Shown here piece after piece: positions 7,764 through 15,939 of a stretch of DNA of 45,899 nucleotides. Within the stretch, counting starts at the first letter, position 1. Every line of letters begins with the position of its first letter. The stretch is from the NCBI GenBank assembly GCA_028692105.1, contig JAQUYC010000014.1, positions 1 through 45,899 on the forward strand, written 5' to 3'. Source of the stretch: Eubacteriales bacterium. GTDB taxonomy: Bacteria; Bacillota; Clostridia; Peptostreptococcales; Anaerovoracaceae. A model generated the notes under the pieces. That model saw only the letters and a program-made list of their open reading frames with translations. It had not been told where the DNA came from and did no database searches. A program made the translations under genes and the position numbers.

Positions 7764-8573
7764 ATGGCCTTTCAATTAGCCTTGTGTCAGATGAAGATAT
7801 CAAAGGATAAAAATCAAAACATAGCTGCTGCAGAATTAATGATCCGAAAAGCGGCAGGAAACGGAGCACAGGTAATAGCATTGCCGGAAATGTTCAATTG
7901 CCCTTATTCAAATAAGTATTTCAGAGAATATGCAGAACCTGAAGATGGAGAAACGGTACAGTTCCTATCAGCACTTTCTAAGGAACTCGATATTATTTTA
8001 ATAGGAGGCTCAATTCCCGAGCTCTCCGAAAACAATGTGTATAATACGAGCTATTCATTTAACAAAGACGGTGGACTCATAGGAAAGCACAGGAAGATTC
8101 ATCTGTTTGATATCGACATAACAGGCGGTATACGCTTTATGGAATCTGAGACATTGACTGCAGGAAATGATATGACCATTCTTGATACGGAATTCGGTAA
8201 AATCGGAGTCGCGATCTGTTATGATGTAAGATTTCCGGAGTTGTTCCGAAAGATGACGCTGGCAGGAGCTAAGCTGATTATTCTTCCCGGAGCATTCAAT
8301 ATGACGACAGGACCTGCACATTGGGAACTGACAATGAGAGTTAGAGCTTTAGACAATCAGATCTATTTTGCGGCTGTTTCCCCTGCACGTGATACAGAGG
8401 GACCATACCAAGCATACGGAAATTCCTGCGCAGCAGGTCCTTGGGGAGAAATATGCGGTAAAACAGACTCAAGAGAATCCATCGTATATACTGAGATCGA
8501 TTTTGATTATGTCGATGACATCAGGAGGCAGCTCCCTCTTTTGAAGCACAGAAGGCCGGATTTATATCTGTAA
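7764..8573 (+). CDS. Carbon-nitrogen hydrolase (nitrilase superfamily, omega-amidase/Nit2-like)
   Basis: 269 aa. Three ATG codons stand in a row (7758, 7761, 7764); AAAGGAGG places the ribosome best for 7764. The catalytic triad is visible: E42 in LPEMFNCPY, K110 in KHRKIHLFD, and C151 in AICYDVRFPE. The sequence KHRKIHLFDID and CYDxRFPELFR are closest to the Nit2/omega-amidase group, which hydrolyses alpha-ketoglutaramate or alpha-ketosuccinamate to the ketoacid and ammonia. Substrate is inferred from family only. It stands as a single gene; a TTGACA at 7642 has no well-placed -10 box. Confidence 0.87.
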   Translation: MAFQLALCQMKISKDKNQNIAAAELMIRKAAGNGAQVIALPEMFNCPYSNKYFREYAEPEDGETVQFLSALSKELDIILIGGSIPELSENNVYNTSYSFNKDGGLIGKHRKIHLFDIDITGGIRFMESETLTAGNDMTILDTEFGKIGVAICYDVRFPELFRKMTLAGAKLIILPGAFNMTTGPAHWELTMRVRALDNQIYFAAVSPARDTEGPYQAYGNSCAAGPWGEICGKTDSRESIVYTEIDFDYVDDIRRQLPLLKHRRPDLYL

Positions 8574-8716
8574 AGGATACCGTTTTACCCGGTACTTCCC
8601 TTAATGTTTCTGTAATGTTTGCGTAACAATACTGTAAAAGAAGCTTTTGTTATGATGAGGGTTAATGTATAATCATGGTAGATTATCTCAATGGTTCTTG
8701 AAAAGGAGGAGGAATA

Positions 8717-9817
8717 ATGAAAAGAGTTTTAGCATTGTTATTAGTCCTTGTACTTGTTTTCGGATTGGTTGCCTGCGTAGGAGATCAGGAGGAAACACCT
8801 GTCATTGAGGAAACTTATGAAATCGCTATGATTACTGATATTGGGACCATAGATGACAAATCATTCAACCAGGGCATATGGGAAGGCATTGTAGCATATG
8901 CAGAAGAAAATGAAATCACACACAAATACTACAAGCCGGCCAAACAGACAACAGACGCTTATCTTGCAGCTATTCAGCTTGCAGTTGAAGGCAGAGCAAA
9001 AATAATCATTACCTCCGGATGCTTTTTTGAAGAGCCGATCTACTTGGTACAGGGTTTATATGAAGACGTAACATTTATTCTGATCGATGGAAATCCACAT
9101 AATGCAGATTATACGGAATTTCGTACAAACGAAAATGCGGTAGGGATCGTATTCGCTGAAGAACAGTCCGGATATCTTGCAGGTTATGCTGCAGTAAAAG
9201 ACGGCTATACTAAGCTCGGATTCATGGGCGGAATGGCAGTTCCAGCTGTAATAAAATTCGGATATGGGTTTGTACAGGGTGCTGAAGATGCTGCTGAAGA
9301 AATGGGTATTGGCAGTGTTGACATGAAGTACTATTACACCGGAGGCTTTGATGCCACTCCTGAAGCTCAGACACTTGCTGCATCCTGGTATGCTGAAGGC
9401 ACAGAAGTGATCTTTGCCTGCGGAGGAGCGGTAGGCAACTCAGTAATGTCTGCTGCTGAAGCTGCAGATGCAAAAGTGATAGGCGTAGACGTTGACCAGA
9501 GCCCCGAGTCCGATACTGTTATTACATCTGCGATGAAGGGTTTGGCTTCGGCAGTTCAGACTACACTTGACCAGTACTATGCAGGTGAATTCCCCGGTGG
9601 AGAAGCATTGGTATTCGCAGCTGATATGGACGGCGTTAAGCTCCCGATGGATACATCCAAGTTCACAAGCTTTACACAGGAAGATTATGATGCGATATAT
9701 GAAAAACTGGTATTCGGCGAGATTGCTCCTCAGAAGGATACAGATGCAAATGGAGCAGCTATAGAAGATGCTACTAAGCTTGGTACAAAGATCGTTAAAG
9801 TGACGTTAGTTAAATAA
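8717..9817 (+). CDS. BMP-family substrate-binding lipoprotein (basic membrane protein/nucleoside-binding)
   Basis: 366 aa, ATG after AAAAGGAGGAGG. A hydrophobic N-terminus ends in the lipobox LVAC with C20 as the lipidation site. The mature part begins with AMITDIGTIDDKSFNQGIWEG, the hallmark of the PnrA/BmpA/Med family, solute receptors of ABC importers for purine nucleosides. In most genomes the receptor gene is followed by an ATPase (two fused ATP-binding domains) and two permease genes. Here a terminator follows, and only a fragment of a permease remains just beyond it. The lipoprotein itself is intact, so it may serve a transporter encoded elsewhere. Confidence 0.88.
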   Translation: MKRVLALLLVLVLVFGLVACVGDQEETPVIEETYEIAMITDIGTIDDKSFNQGIWEGIVAYAEENEITHKYYKPAKQTTDAYLAAIQLAVEGRAKIIITSGCFFEEPIYLVQGLYEDVTFILIDGNPHNADYTEFRTNENAVGIVFAEEQSGYLAGYAAVKDGYTKLGFMGGMAVPAVIKFGYGFVQGAEDAAEEMGIGSVDMKYYYTGGFDATPEAQTLAASWYAEGTEVIFACGGAVGNSVMSAAEAADAKVIGVDVDQSPESDTVITSAMKGLASAVQTTLDQYYAGEFPGGEALVFAADMDGVKLPMDTSKFTSFTQEDYDAIYEKLVFGEIAPQKDTDANGAAIEDATKLGTKIVKVTLVK

Positions 9818-9836
9818 TTTAACCCGGCACCGAACA

Positions 9837-9868
9837 AGCAGGTAGGCGATTCATGTCGCCTGCTTTTT
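9837..9868 (+). terminator. Terminator after the BMP lipoprotein
   Basis: GGCGA/TCGCC (9845-9849 with 9856-9860), extended across a four-base bulge by AGCA/TGCT (9837-9840 with 9861-9864), then TTTT. Confidence 0.8.
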
Positions 9869-10092
9869 GGTGGAAACCCTTGCGTGTTCTGCTCTCAGCA
9901 TTTTTCTTCGGTCTGATGAAGACTGTAGCATCAGCGTACTCTGTTATACCGTTATTAGCAACATCAGATATACCTAGCGATATATATAAAATGATTCCTT
10001 TTATAGCAACACTTAATGTTCTGGCATTCAGCTCTAAGTCTTCTCAGGCACCGAAGGCGGTTGCAATACCTTATGATAAGGGGAGCAGATAA
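9868..10092 (+). pseudogene. Remnant of a BMP-type ABC transporter permease (C-terminal end only)
   Basis: An open frame of about 75 codons ends at TAA 10090-10092. Its translation resembles the last 70 residues of NupQ/YufQ-type nucleoside permeases: KPLRVLLSAFFFGLMKT, then IPSDIYKMIPFIATLNVL, then APKAVAIPYDKGSR, which corresponds to the usual P-Y-x-x-T membrane segment and the APKALG-PY-KG-R tail. The ATPase, the other permease and the first 200-250 residues of this one are missing. No start codon with a ribosome site opens the fragment; the only ATG is inside the preceding terminator hairpin. It is read as the scar of a deletion in a former lipoprotein-ATPase-permease-permease operon. The identification rests on remembered family sequence. 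Confidence 0.65.
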
Positions 10093-10157
10093 ATCGGAAG
10101 AGTCTTTTGGAGAATTAGTTAATCTGTCGCGCAGGACATTTTTCGAAAGGAGATCAC

Positions 10158-12065
10158 ATGCCATTTCTACCGGTTACAATCGATGAAATGAAACAAAGGG
10201 GATGGCTTCAGCCTGACTTCGTCTTGATAACGGGCGATGCTTATGTTGACCATCCGTCTTTTGGATCTGCTGTTATCAGCAGGGTTTTAGAAAGCCACGG
10301 ATTTAAAGTCGCGATCCTTGCACAACCTGACTGGAAATCAGCTGATGATTTTAGAAGATTTGGAAAGCCAAGGCTGGGGTTTCTTATTAATGCCGGCAAT
10401 GTGGATTCCATGGTGAATCATTATTCAGTATTTAAACACAGAAGAAAGACTGACAGCTATTCACCGGGCGGTAAGGCGGGAAAAAGACCTGACCGGGCAG
10501 TAATAGTATACAGCGGCAGGGCCAGGGAAGCTTATAAAGATGTTCCCGTGATTATCGGAGGTATTGAAGTTAGCCTGCGTCGTTTCGGTCACTATGATTA
10601 TTGGGATGACAAAGTTCGCAGGTCTGTATTACTTGACGCAAAAGCAGATCTTCTTATTTACGGTATGGGTGAACGTGCCATAGTTGAAATTGCGGAAGCT
10701 CTAAATTCGGGAATTGATGTAAAAGATATCGGTTGGATAAAAGGGACAGTATATCGTGCAGTAAATAAACAGCTCAGAGAAGGCTTTCCCGGAGAATTGT
10801 ATGAGGCTGAATGGTTTTCTGATGAGGACACTTTGATGCTGCCACGGTTTCATGAAATTGTCGGTGATATTAACCGCTTAAATTATTGTAAGAGTTTTCT
10901 GATGCAATATCAGAATAACGACTTTATAAACGGAAAAAGACTGGTTGAAAAATATGAAGAGTCAGTCTATGTTGTTCAGAATCCTCCACAAGAGCCTCTT
11001 TCCACTGAAGAATTGGATGATGTTTATGAACTACCCTATGAAGGAACATGGCATCCTATTTATAAGGAGGAAGGGGGAGTCCCTGCAATAGAAGAGGTCA
11101 AGTTTAGCATAACTGCAAACAGAGGCTGTTTTGGCGGTTGTGCTTTTTGTGCCATTACCTACCACCAAGGCAGGGAAGTGCGTGGCAGAAGCAAGGGTTC
11201 CATCGTCAGGGAAGCGGTTCGTTTGACAGAAAAAGAGGATTTTAAAGGTTATATTCATGACATCGGAGGGCCTACGGCAAATTTCAGAAAGGCTGCCTGC
11301 ACTAAGCAGCAAAGATCAGGAGTATGTAAAAATAAAGATTGTCTTTATCCAAAACCCTGCAAACAAATGGATATTGACCATTCAGAATATTTAGATATCC
11401 TGCGGACAGTCCGCAGTCTTGACAAGGTAAAAAAGGTATTTATCCGATCGGGGATCAGGTATGACTATCTTCTTGCGGAGAATGATGATAAATTTCTGGA
11501 AGAATTGTGCAGATATCATGTCAGCGGAACATTAAAGGTTGCGCCTGAGCATATATCAAACAGAGTATTGGCGAAAATGAGAAAGCCTTCAAAGGAGGTT
11601 TTTCTGTCTTTCGATAAAAAATATAAGGAAACAAATAAACGGTTAAGCTTAAAACAATATCTGATACCGTATTTTATCTCGTCCCATCCCGGCTCGACTT
11701 TGGAAGATGCTGTTGAACTGGCTTTATTTTTGAAAGAGAATGGTTTTATTCCCGATCAGGTGCAGGATTTCTATCCTACTCCGGGTACATTATCGACTTG
11801 CATGTATTATACAGAGCTGGATCCGTTTACCGGTGAAGAAATATATGTGGCCAAAAGCCTTGAGGAAAAACGAATGCAGCGTGCTCTTCTTCACTTCAAC
11901 AAACCGGAGAATTCAGGGCTTGTAAAAAAAGCATTACAAAAGGTAAATAGGGAAGATTTGATTCCGGTTCTTTTAGGATCAGTTCATAATAATATGATCA
12001 GAAATAGATCCAATAAGCCAGAAAAACCGAATAAAAACATCAGGAAGGCGGTGGAACGTAAATGA
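10158..12065 (+). CDS. ygiQ: YgiQ-family radical SAM protein (UPF0313)
   Basis: 635 aa, ATG after GAAAGGAG. The N-terminal third (VLITGDAYVDHPSFG, GGIEVSLRRFGHYDYWD) is a B12-binding-like domain as in the family. The radical SAM cluster is C324-x3-C328-x2-C331 in NRGCFGGCAFC. It also contains a Cys-rich insert (CTKQQRSGVCKNKDC) near residues 380-395 and KVAPEHIS. Length is normal. The reaction is unknown; the family has no established substrate. The last four bases overlap the start of the DNA methyltransferase gene (ATGA), so the two are coupled. Confidence 0.93.
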   Translation: MPFLPVTIDEMKQRGWLQPDFVLITGDAYVDHPSFGSAVISRVLESHGFKVAILAQPDWKSADDFRRFGKPRLGFLINAGNVDSMVNHYSVFKHRRKTDSYSPGGKAGKRPDRAVIVYSGRAREAYKDVPVIIGGIEVSLRRFGHYDYWDDKVRRSVLLDAKADLLIYGMGERAIVEIAEALNSGIDVKDIGWIKGTVYRAVNKQLREGFPGELYEAEWFSDEDTLMLPRFHEIVGDINRLNYCKSFLMQYQNNDFINGKRLVEKYEESVYVVQNPPQEPLSTEELDDVYELPYEGTWHPIYKEEGGVPAIEEVKFSITANRGCFGGCAFCAITYHQGREVRGRSKGSIVREAVRLTEKEDFKGYIHDIGGPTANFRKAACTKQQRSGVCKNKDCLYPKPCKQMDIDHSEYLDILRTVRSLDKVKKVFIRSGIRYDYLLAENDDKFLEELCRYHVSGTLKVAPEHISNRVLAKMRKPSKEVFLSFDKKYKETNKRLSLKQYLIPYFISSHPGSTLEDAVELALFLKENGFIPDQVQDFYPTPGTLSTCMYYTELDPFTGEEIYVAKSLEEKRMQRALLHFNKPENSGLVKKALQKVNREDLIPVLLGSVHNNMIRNRSNKPEKPNKNIRKAVERK

Positions 12066-13405
12066 GTTTGATTGAGAATCTGCCTAAAATCATACAAGAA
12101 AGCAGAGAAGCAATCAGGTCGATAATAGCCGGCAGCTATACTGCTTCGGAAAAAATAGGGCAAGGTGAAAACATTCTTCTTCAGGGTGATAATTTGCCTT
12201 TTATGAAATATCTTTTGGATCAGAGGGAATTGTCAGGCAAGATTAATCTGATCTATATTGACCCACCGTTTTTCTCTAAAACAAGCTATGGAACGGAAAT
12301 TAAGCTTCAGTCTGATAAAATTAAAAAGATTCCGGTTATCAAACAGAATGCATACCTTGACAAATGGGAAGACGGTATGGAAGAGTATTTGAGAATGCTC
12401 ACTATTCGTTTAATGATGATGAAAGAACTTCTTGCCGATGACGGCTGTCTTTGGGTTCACTTGGACTGGCACAGTGTTCATTATGTAAAAGTTTTACTGG
12501 ATGAAATCTTCGGAGAAAGAAATTTCATAAACGAAATTATATGGAATTATAAATCAGGCGGCGTAAGTAAAAAACATTTTGCCAGAAAACACGATACGTT
12601 ATTGTTTTATGCGAAGTCATCAAAATACTATTTCAGCTCTCAGAAGGAAAAATCCTACAACAGAGAGTATAAGCCATACCGCTTTAAAGGAGTATCAGAG
12701 TATAAAGACGGACTTGGCTGGTATACCATGGTCAACATGAAGGATGTCTGGCAAATCAACATGGTTGGAAGAACTTCAGCGGAACGGACAGGATATGCGA
12801 CACAGAAACCGGAGCAGCTGATTGAACGTATCCTGGAAAGCTGCACAAAAGAAGGGGATTTATGCGCAGATTTCTTCGGAGGTTCCGGAACACTTGCCGC
12901 AGCGGCTGATCGATTTGGCAGAAGATGGATTTCATGTGACATAGGTGCGCTGGCTTCAATAAATGCACACAAAAGACTTGTTTCAGAAACAAAAAACGGC
13001 TACGTGTTCCTTGATGAGTCGAACCGTGCGGAAAACAGCACAAATTTAAATGTGAAGGTGGATTTACAGCCACTCTTAGTCTCTGATAAAATTAAGATTA
13101 CTATAACGTTGATGGATTACTCGCCGAATTCAATAGAGACAATCTCTATTGAAGATAAATATCATTCTATTATAAAAAAGGTCATCAAAAAGGATTCGCT
13201 TCAGCTTGTGGATTACTGGAGCATCGATTTTGACTACGATCGTGAGATTTTTCAGCCTAAAGTATTTTTTTGTAAAGGAAACAATAAAATCAATCAGTCA
13301 TGCGATTGGCTGACGAATGAATTGGGAATGATTGGGATCCGTTGTATCGATATCTTTGGAAACAGCACATTCCAAGAGATCGATCTAAGGGAGGAAAAGG
13401 ATTAA
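12062..13405 (+). CDS. Orphan N6-adenine/N4-cytosine DNA methyltransferase (beta class, type III Mod-like)
   Basis: 447 aa. The catalytic motif DPPF is at 67-70 in NLIYIDPPFFS. The SAM-binding motif I, DFFGGSGT, is at 270-277, after the catalytic motif, which is the beta-class order used by type III Mod proteins. TQKPEQLIERI (motif X) stands just before motif I. The region between them is short, so the target-recognition part is small. Residues 330-447 form a further domain rich in beta-strand-like segments that I do not recognise. There is no restriction gene nearby: it is coupled to ygiQ upstream by a 4-base overlap and to a YitT gene downstream by one base. It may therefore act in epigenetic regulation or housekeeping rather than defence. 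The target base and site cannot be read. Confidence 0.83.
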   Translation: MSLIENLPKIIQESREAIRSIIAGSYTASEKIGQGENILLQGDNLPFMKYLLDQRELSGKINLIYIDPPFFSKTSYGTEIKLQSDKIKKIPVIKQNAYLDKWEDGMEEYLRMLTIRLMMMKELLADDGCLWVHLDWHSVHYVKVLLDEIFGERNFINEIIWNYKSGGVSKKHFARKHDTLLFYAKSSKYYFSSQKEKSYNREYKPYRFKGVSEYKDGLGWYTMVNMKDVWQINMVGRTSAERTGYATQKPEQLIERILESCTKEGDLCADFFGGSGTLAAAADRFGRRWISCDIGALASINAHKRLVSETKNGYVFLDESNRAENSTNLNVKVDLQPLLVSDKIKITITLMDYSPNSIETISIEDKYHSIIKKVIKKDSLQLVDYWSIDFDYDREIFQPKVFFCKGNNKINQSCDWLTNELGMIGIRCIDIFGNSTFQEIDLREEKD

Positions 13406-14298
13406 TGAAATCAAGTAAAATTACAAAGGCGGATCTAAAGAAGTTTGCAATTGATATGCTGTTCATTTTAGCTGGCTGTTCGATCAGTGCGGTATCTACT
13501 ATAGGCATATTGATTCCCAACGGTCTCACAAGCGGTGGCATAACCGGCATAGTCAGAATGATTCAAGGATTTTTTGACGTAAGCTTCTCACTGGTATATT
13601 ATGCGTTTGCAATGTTGATTCTCATCGTGTGTGCTATTCTTCTGGGTCTGAGAGAAGCAAGAAAAATACTTCTGATGTCTATCCTTTATCCCGCCATATT
13701 ATTCATCTTTGAACATATCAATTTTTCATTGCTGGAAGAGAAAGATCTATTTCTTGCAGCAATATATTGCGGTGTTTTGGGAGGAATATGCACCGGACTG
13801 GTATTTGTGCGCGGGTATTCCTCTGGCGGAACGGATACAATTGCAAAGATGATCCAACAAAAACTAATGCCCCATATCAGCCTCAGCCAGATACTCCTTG
13901 TGATAGATGCAAGCATTATTATAGGATCGGGATTTCTGTTCGGCAGAAACATCGCTTTATATGCACTGGTAACACAGGTGATTTTCTCTAAAACTGTGGA
14001 CTATGTCATGTATGGCTTTGATACAAAAGCAGTACAGCTTGAGATCATTACAAGCAAGCATGATGATGTGTCAAACTATATCTTGAACGACTTAAGGAGA
14101 GGAGTTACAAATGTAACAGTCACCGGTGCTTATACAAAAATAGCAAGGCAAAAAATCGTTACCATCTGCTCTCCAAGAGAAGGCATACTAATCAAGAAAT
14201 TTGTAGCGAAAACTGATAAAAATGCATTTGTAACTGTGATACACGTCGACAATGTCTGGGGCAATGGAGAAGGTTTCGGTGACATACTAAAAGAATAG
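13405..14298 (+). CDS. YitT-family membrane protein (DUF161/DUF2179)
   Basis: 297 aa from ATG 13405, which shares one base with the preceding stop codon and follows GGGAGG; the longer frame has no ribosome site. Five to six membrane helices cover residues 15-195, with the family signature GGTDTIAKMI near 140 and NGLTSGGITGI near 40. A soluble C-terminal DUF2179 domain (about 210-290) contains VTGAYTKIARQKI and the typical end of VIHVDNVWGNGEGF. Function is not established; members are spread through Firmicutes. It is the third gene of the ygiQ operon. Confidence 0.87.
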   Translation: MKSSKITKADLKKFAIDMLFILAGCSISAVSTIGILIPNGLTSGGITGIVRMIQGFFDVSFSLVYYAFAMLILIVCAILLGLREARKILLMSILYPAILFIFEHINFSLLEEKDLFLAAIYCGVLGGICTGLVFVRGYSSGGTDTIAKMIQQKLMPHISLSQILLVIDASIIIGSGFLFGRNIALYALVTQVIFSKTVDYVMYGFDTKAVQLEIITSKHDDVSNYILNDLRRGVTNVTVTGAYTKIARQKIVTICSPREGILIKKFVAKTDKNAFVTVIHVDNVWGNGEGFGDILKE

Positions 14299-14372
14299 AA
14301 GAAATCTAATTTGACTTTTATATATAATAGCAGTAAAATCAATATTGGCGCATTAAGAGAAGCGCCTTTTAT

Positions 14373-14448
14373 GGGGCACTAGCTCAATGGATAGAGTCGC
14401 AGACTTCGAATCTGTCGGTTGGGGGTTCGAGTCCCTCGTGCCTCACCA
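14373..14448 (+). tRNA. tRNA-Arg, anticodon UCG
   Basis: A 76-base cloverleaf: acceptor GGGGCAC (14373-14379) pairs with GTGCCTC (14438-14444) with one G-T pair; the D arm contains AGCTCAATGGATAGAG; the anticodon stem GCAGA/TCTGT encloses loop CTTCGAA with anticodon TCG; the T loop is TTCGAGT; ACCA is encoded at 14445-14448. It reads CGA and CGG codons. It lies between yitT and a terminator and is convergent with rodA. Confidence 0.96.
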
Positions 14449-14454
14449 AAAAAA

Positions 14455-14479
14455 ACACTCCTGAAGGGGTGTTTTTTTG
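14455..14479 (+). terminator. Terminator of tRNA-Arg
   Basis: ACACTCC (14455-14461) pairs with GGGGTGT (14466-14472) around TGAA and is followed by seven T residues. Confidence 0.88.
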
Positions 14480-14524
14480 TGTTAAAAAGACGAGGGATGA
14501 GAACCCGAAAGAACTTTTAATTTA

Positions 14525-15631
14525 TCAAAAATTAATTATCTTACTGCGTATCCCCACATTCAGCACAATCCCTAAGGCAATCATATTCGCAGCTACTGAA
14601 GAACCGCCGTAGCTTATAAACGGAAGGGTTATGCCGGTCACCGGCATGATACCCATTGCCATGGCAATGTTTTCGAAAATCTGAAAACAGAACATTGAAA
14701 GGATGCCGATCACAATTAGAGAGCCATACCTGTCTTTTGCATTATCAGCAATTTTAAGCATTCGATAAAGGAAAATTGTGTACAAGATAATTACAATAAG
14801 TCCTCCTATCAGCCCTATCTCTTCCGCAATAACGGAAAATATAAAATCGGATTTTTGAACAGGAAGATATTTTAGTTCTTTCTGGGTTCCTTCAAACAAT
14901 CCTTTGCCGAAAATGCCGCCGGAACCGATAGCCACTTTGGAATGCCATACCTGATAGATGCCCGAGAGAGAGGAATTATCCGGATGAAGAAAAGCGTCAA
15001 TTCTTTCTTTTTGGTGGGGTGCCATGAAGCGATATAAAATCGGTAGTGAGATGAGGAAAGCACCGCCTAACTTAGCAAAGAGCTTATAGTCAATTCCTGC
15101 CCAGAATATCATAACTACTGTCATAAAGCACATGACGACAGCAGTACCAAGGTCTTCTTTCATAATTATCAAGATAAAGGGAGAAGCGTATAGGAATGTT
15201 AAGCCAATCCCTTTCATATCAGATAACGACTCGCGGTTTCTTGCAAGATATGCGGAAAACACCAAAACAAAAGAAATTTTTACAAGTTCTGAAGGTTGCA
15301 TATCAACAGGTCCAAGGTCTACCCAGGATCTTGCACCGAAATGCTCTACGCCTAACCCGGGAATATATACTGTCAGCAGAAACAGAATGGAGGCAACATA
15401 AATAATTTTCTCCATATTTTCAAAGGTTTTATAATTGAAAAGCAGAATAACACATAACGCCATAGCCCCTAAACAATAGGCAAAAAATTGCACCTTAATA
15501 TCTTTTGTTATGATAAATTCACCTTCATACGAGGTGCTTCCAATCATAATGAAGCTGATTACAGCAAAAAAGACAGGTAATAAAAGCAATACTTTATCTA
15601 TGTTCTTCAGCAGATTTTTAAAATAATCCAT
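14525..15631 (-). CDS. rodA: RodA/FtsW-family SEDS peptidoglycan glycosyltransferase
   Basis: 368 aa, about ten membrane helices. SEDS proteins polymerise lipid II into glycan strands with a class B PBP as partner; RodA serves side-wall growth. Diagnostic segments: ARSWVDLGPVDMQPSELVKI (the strongly conserved Q-P-S-E-L), a loop with KEDLGTAVV, and PFISYGGSS near the C-terminus. The length and the short N-terminus fit RodA better than FtsW or SpoVE, but the three are hard to separate by eye. The start ATG is 15629-15631. It faces the tRNA gene and diverges from rny. Confidence 0.88.
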   Translation of the reverse strand: MDYFKNLLKNIDKVLLLLPVFFAVISFIMIGSTSYEGEFIITKDIKVQFFAYCLGAMALCVILLFNYKTFENMEKIIYVASILFLLTVYIPGLGVEHFGARSWVDLGPVDMQPSELVKISFVLVFSAYLARNRESLSDMKGIGLTFLYASPFILIIMKEDLGTAVVMCFMTVVMIFWAGIDYKLFAKLGGAFLISLPILYRFMAPHQKERIDAFLHPDNSSLSGIYQVWHSKVAIGSGGIFGKGLFEGTQKELKYLPVQKSDFIFSVIAEEIGLIGGLIVIILYTIFLYRMLKIADNAKDRYGSLIVIGILSMFCFQIFENIAMAMGIMPVTGITLPFISYGGSSVAANMIALGIVLNVGIRSKIINF

Positions 15632-15939
15632 GGTAAAATTCCTTTAATAATTCTGTACGGTACTTCAGCACCGTTGACGGAATTCAAGACATTGTAGATT
15701 TCATCGTATATTCCGGGTGCAGAGGAGATTATGTTAACTGTATAATATCAATAACAATATATCATAATGCCGTTGGTCAATTCAACTTGACATCCCGCCA
15801 CGTGAAATATTATAATATAAATTGTGCAATTATATCAATAACAAATTAAGTAATGCTGATATTTAGTTGTATGCTGCAATTACTGCGGTGTTAAATTGTT
15901 TACAAAGTTTACATAATAAGGAAAAGGAGGTGCGTTAGC
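15632..15939. promoter_or_regulatory. Divergent rodA/rny intergenic region with rny promoter
   Basis: The 308-base gap holds two features. Near rodA, AATTC..CGGT (15649-15661) can pair with ACCG..GAATT (15670-15684), a leader hairpin on the rodA side. On the plus strand a consensus promoter, TTGACA (15787-15792), 18 bases, TATAAT (15811-15816), points to rny and would give a leader of about 115 bases. The leader ends with AAGGAGGTG at 15924-15932. I see no further gene. Confidence 0.7.

Noticed and set aside
9222-9473. Minus-strand frame rich in Leu/Gln inside the BMP lipoprotein gene, and similar antisense frames elsewhere
   Set aside because: They are antisense shadows of strongly supported genes, with low-complexity translations and no ribosome sites.
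9853-10092. Intact 79-aa membrane protein gene
   Set aside because: The only ATG lies inside a terminator hairpin without a ribosome site, and the sequence matches only the tail of a much longer permease family, so it is listed as a pseudogene.
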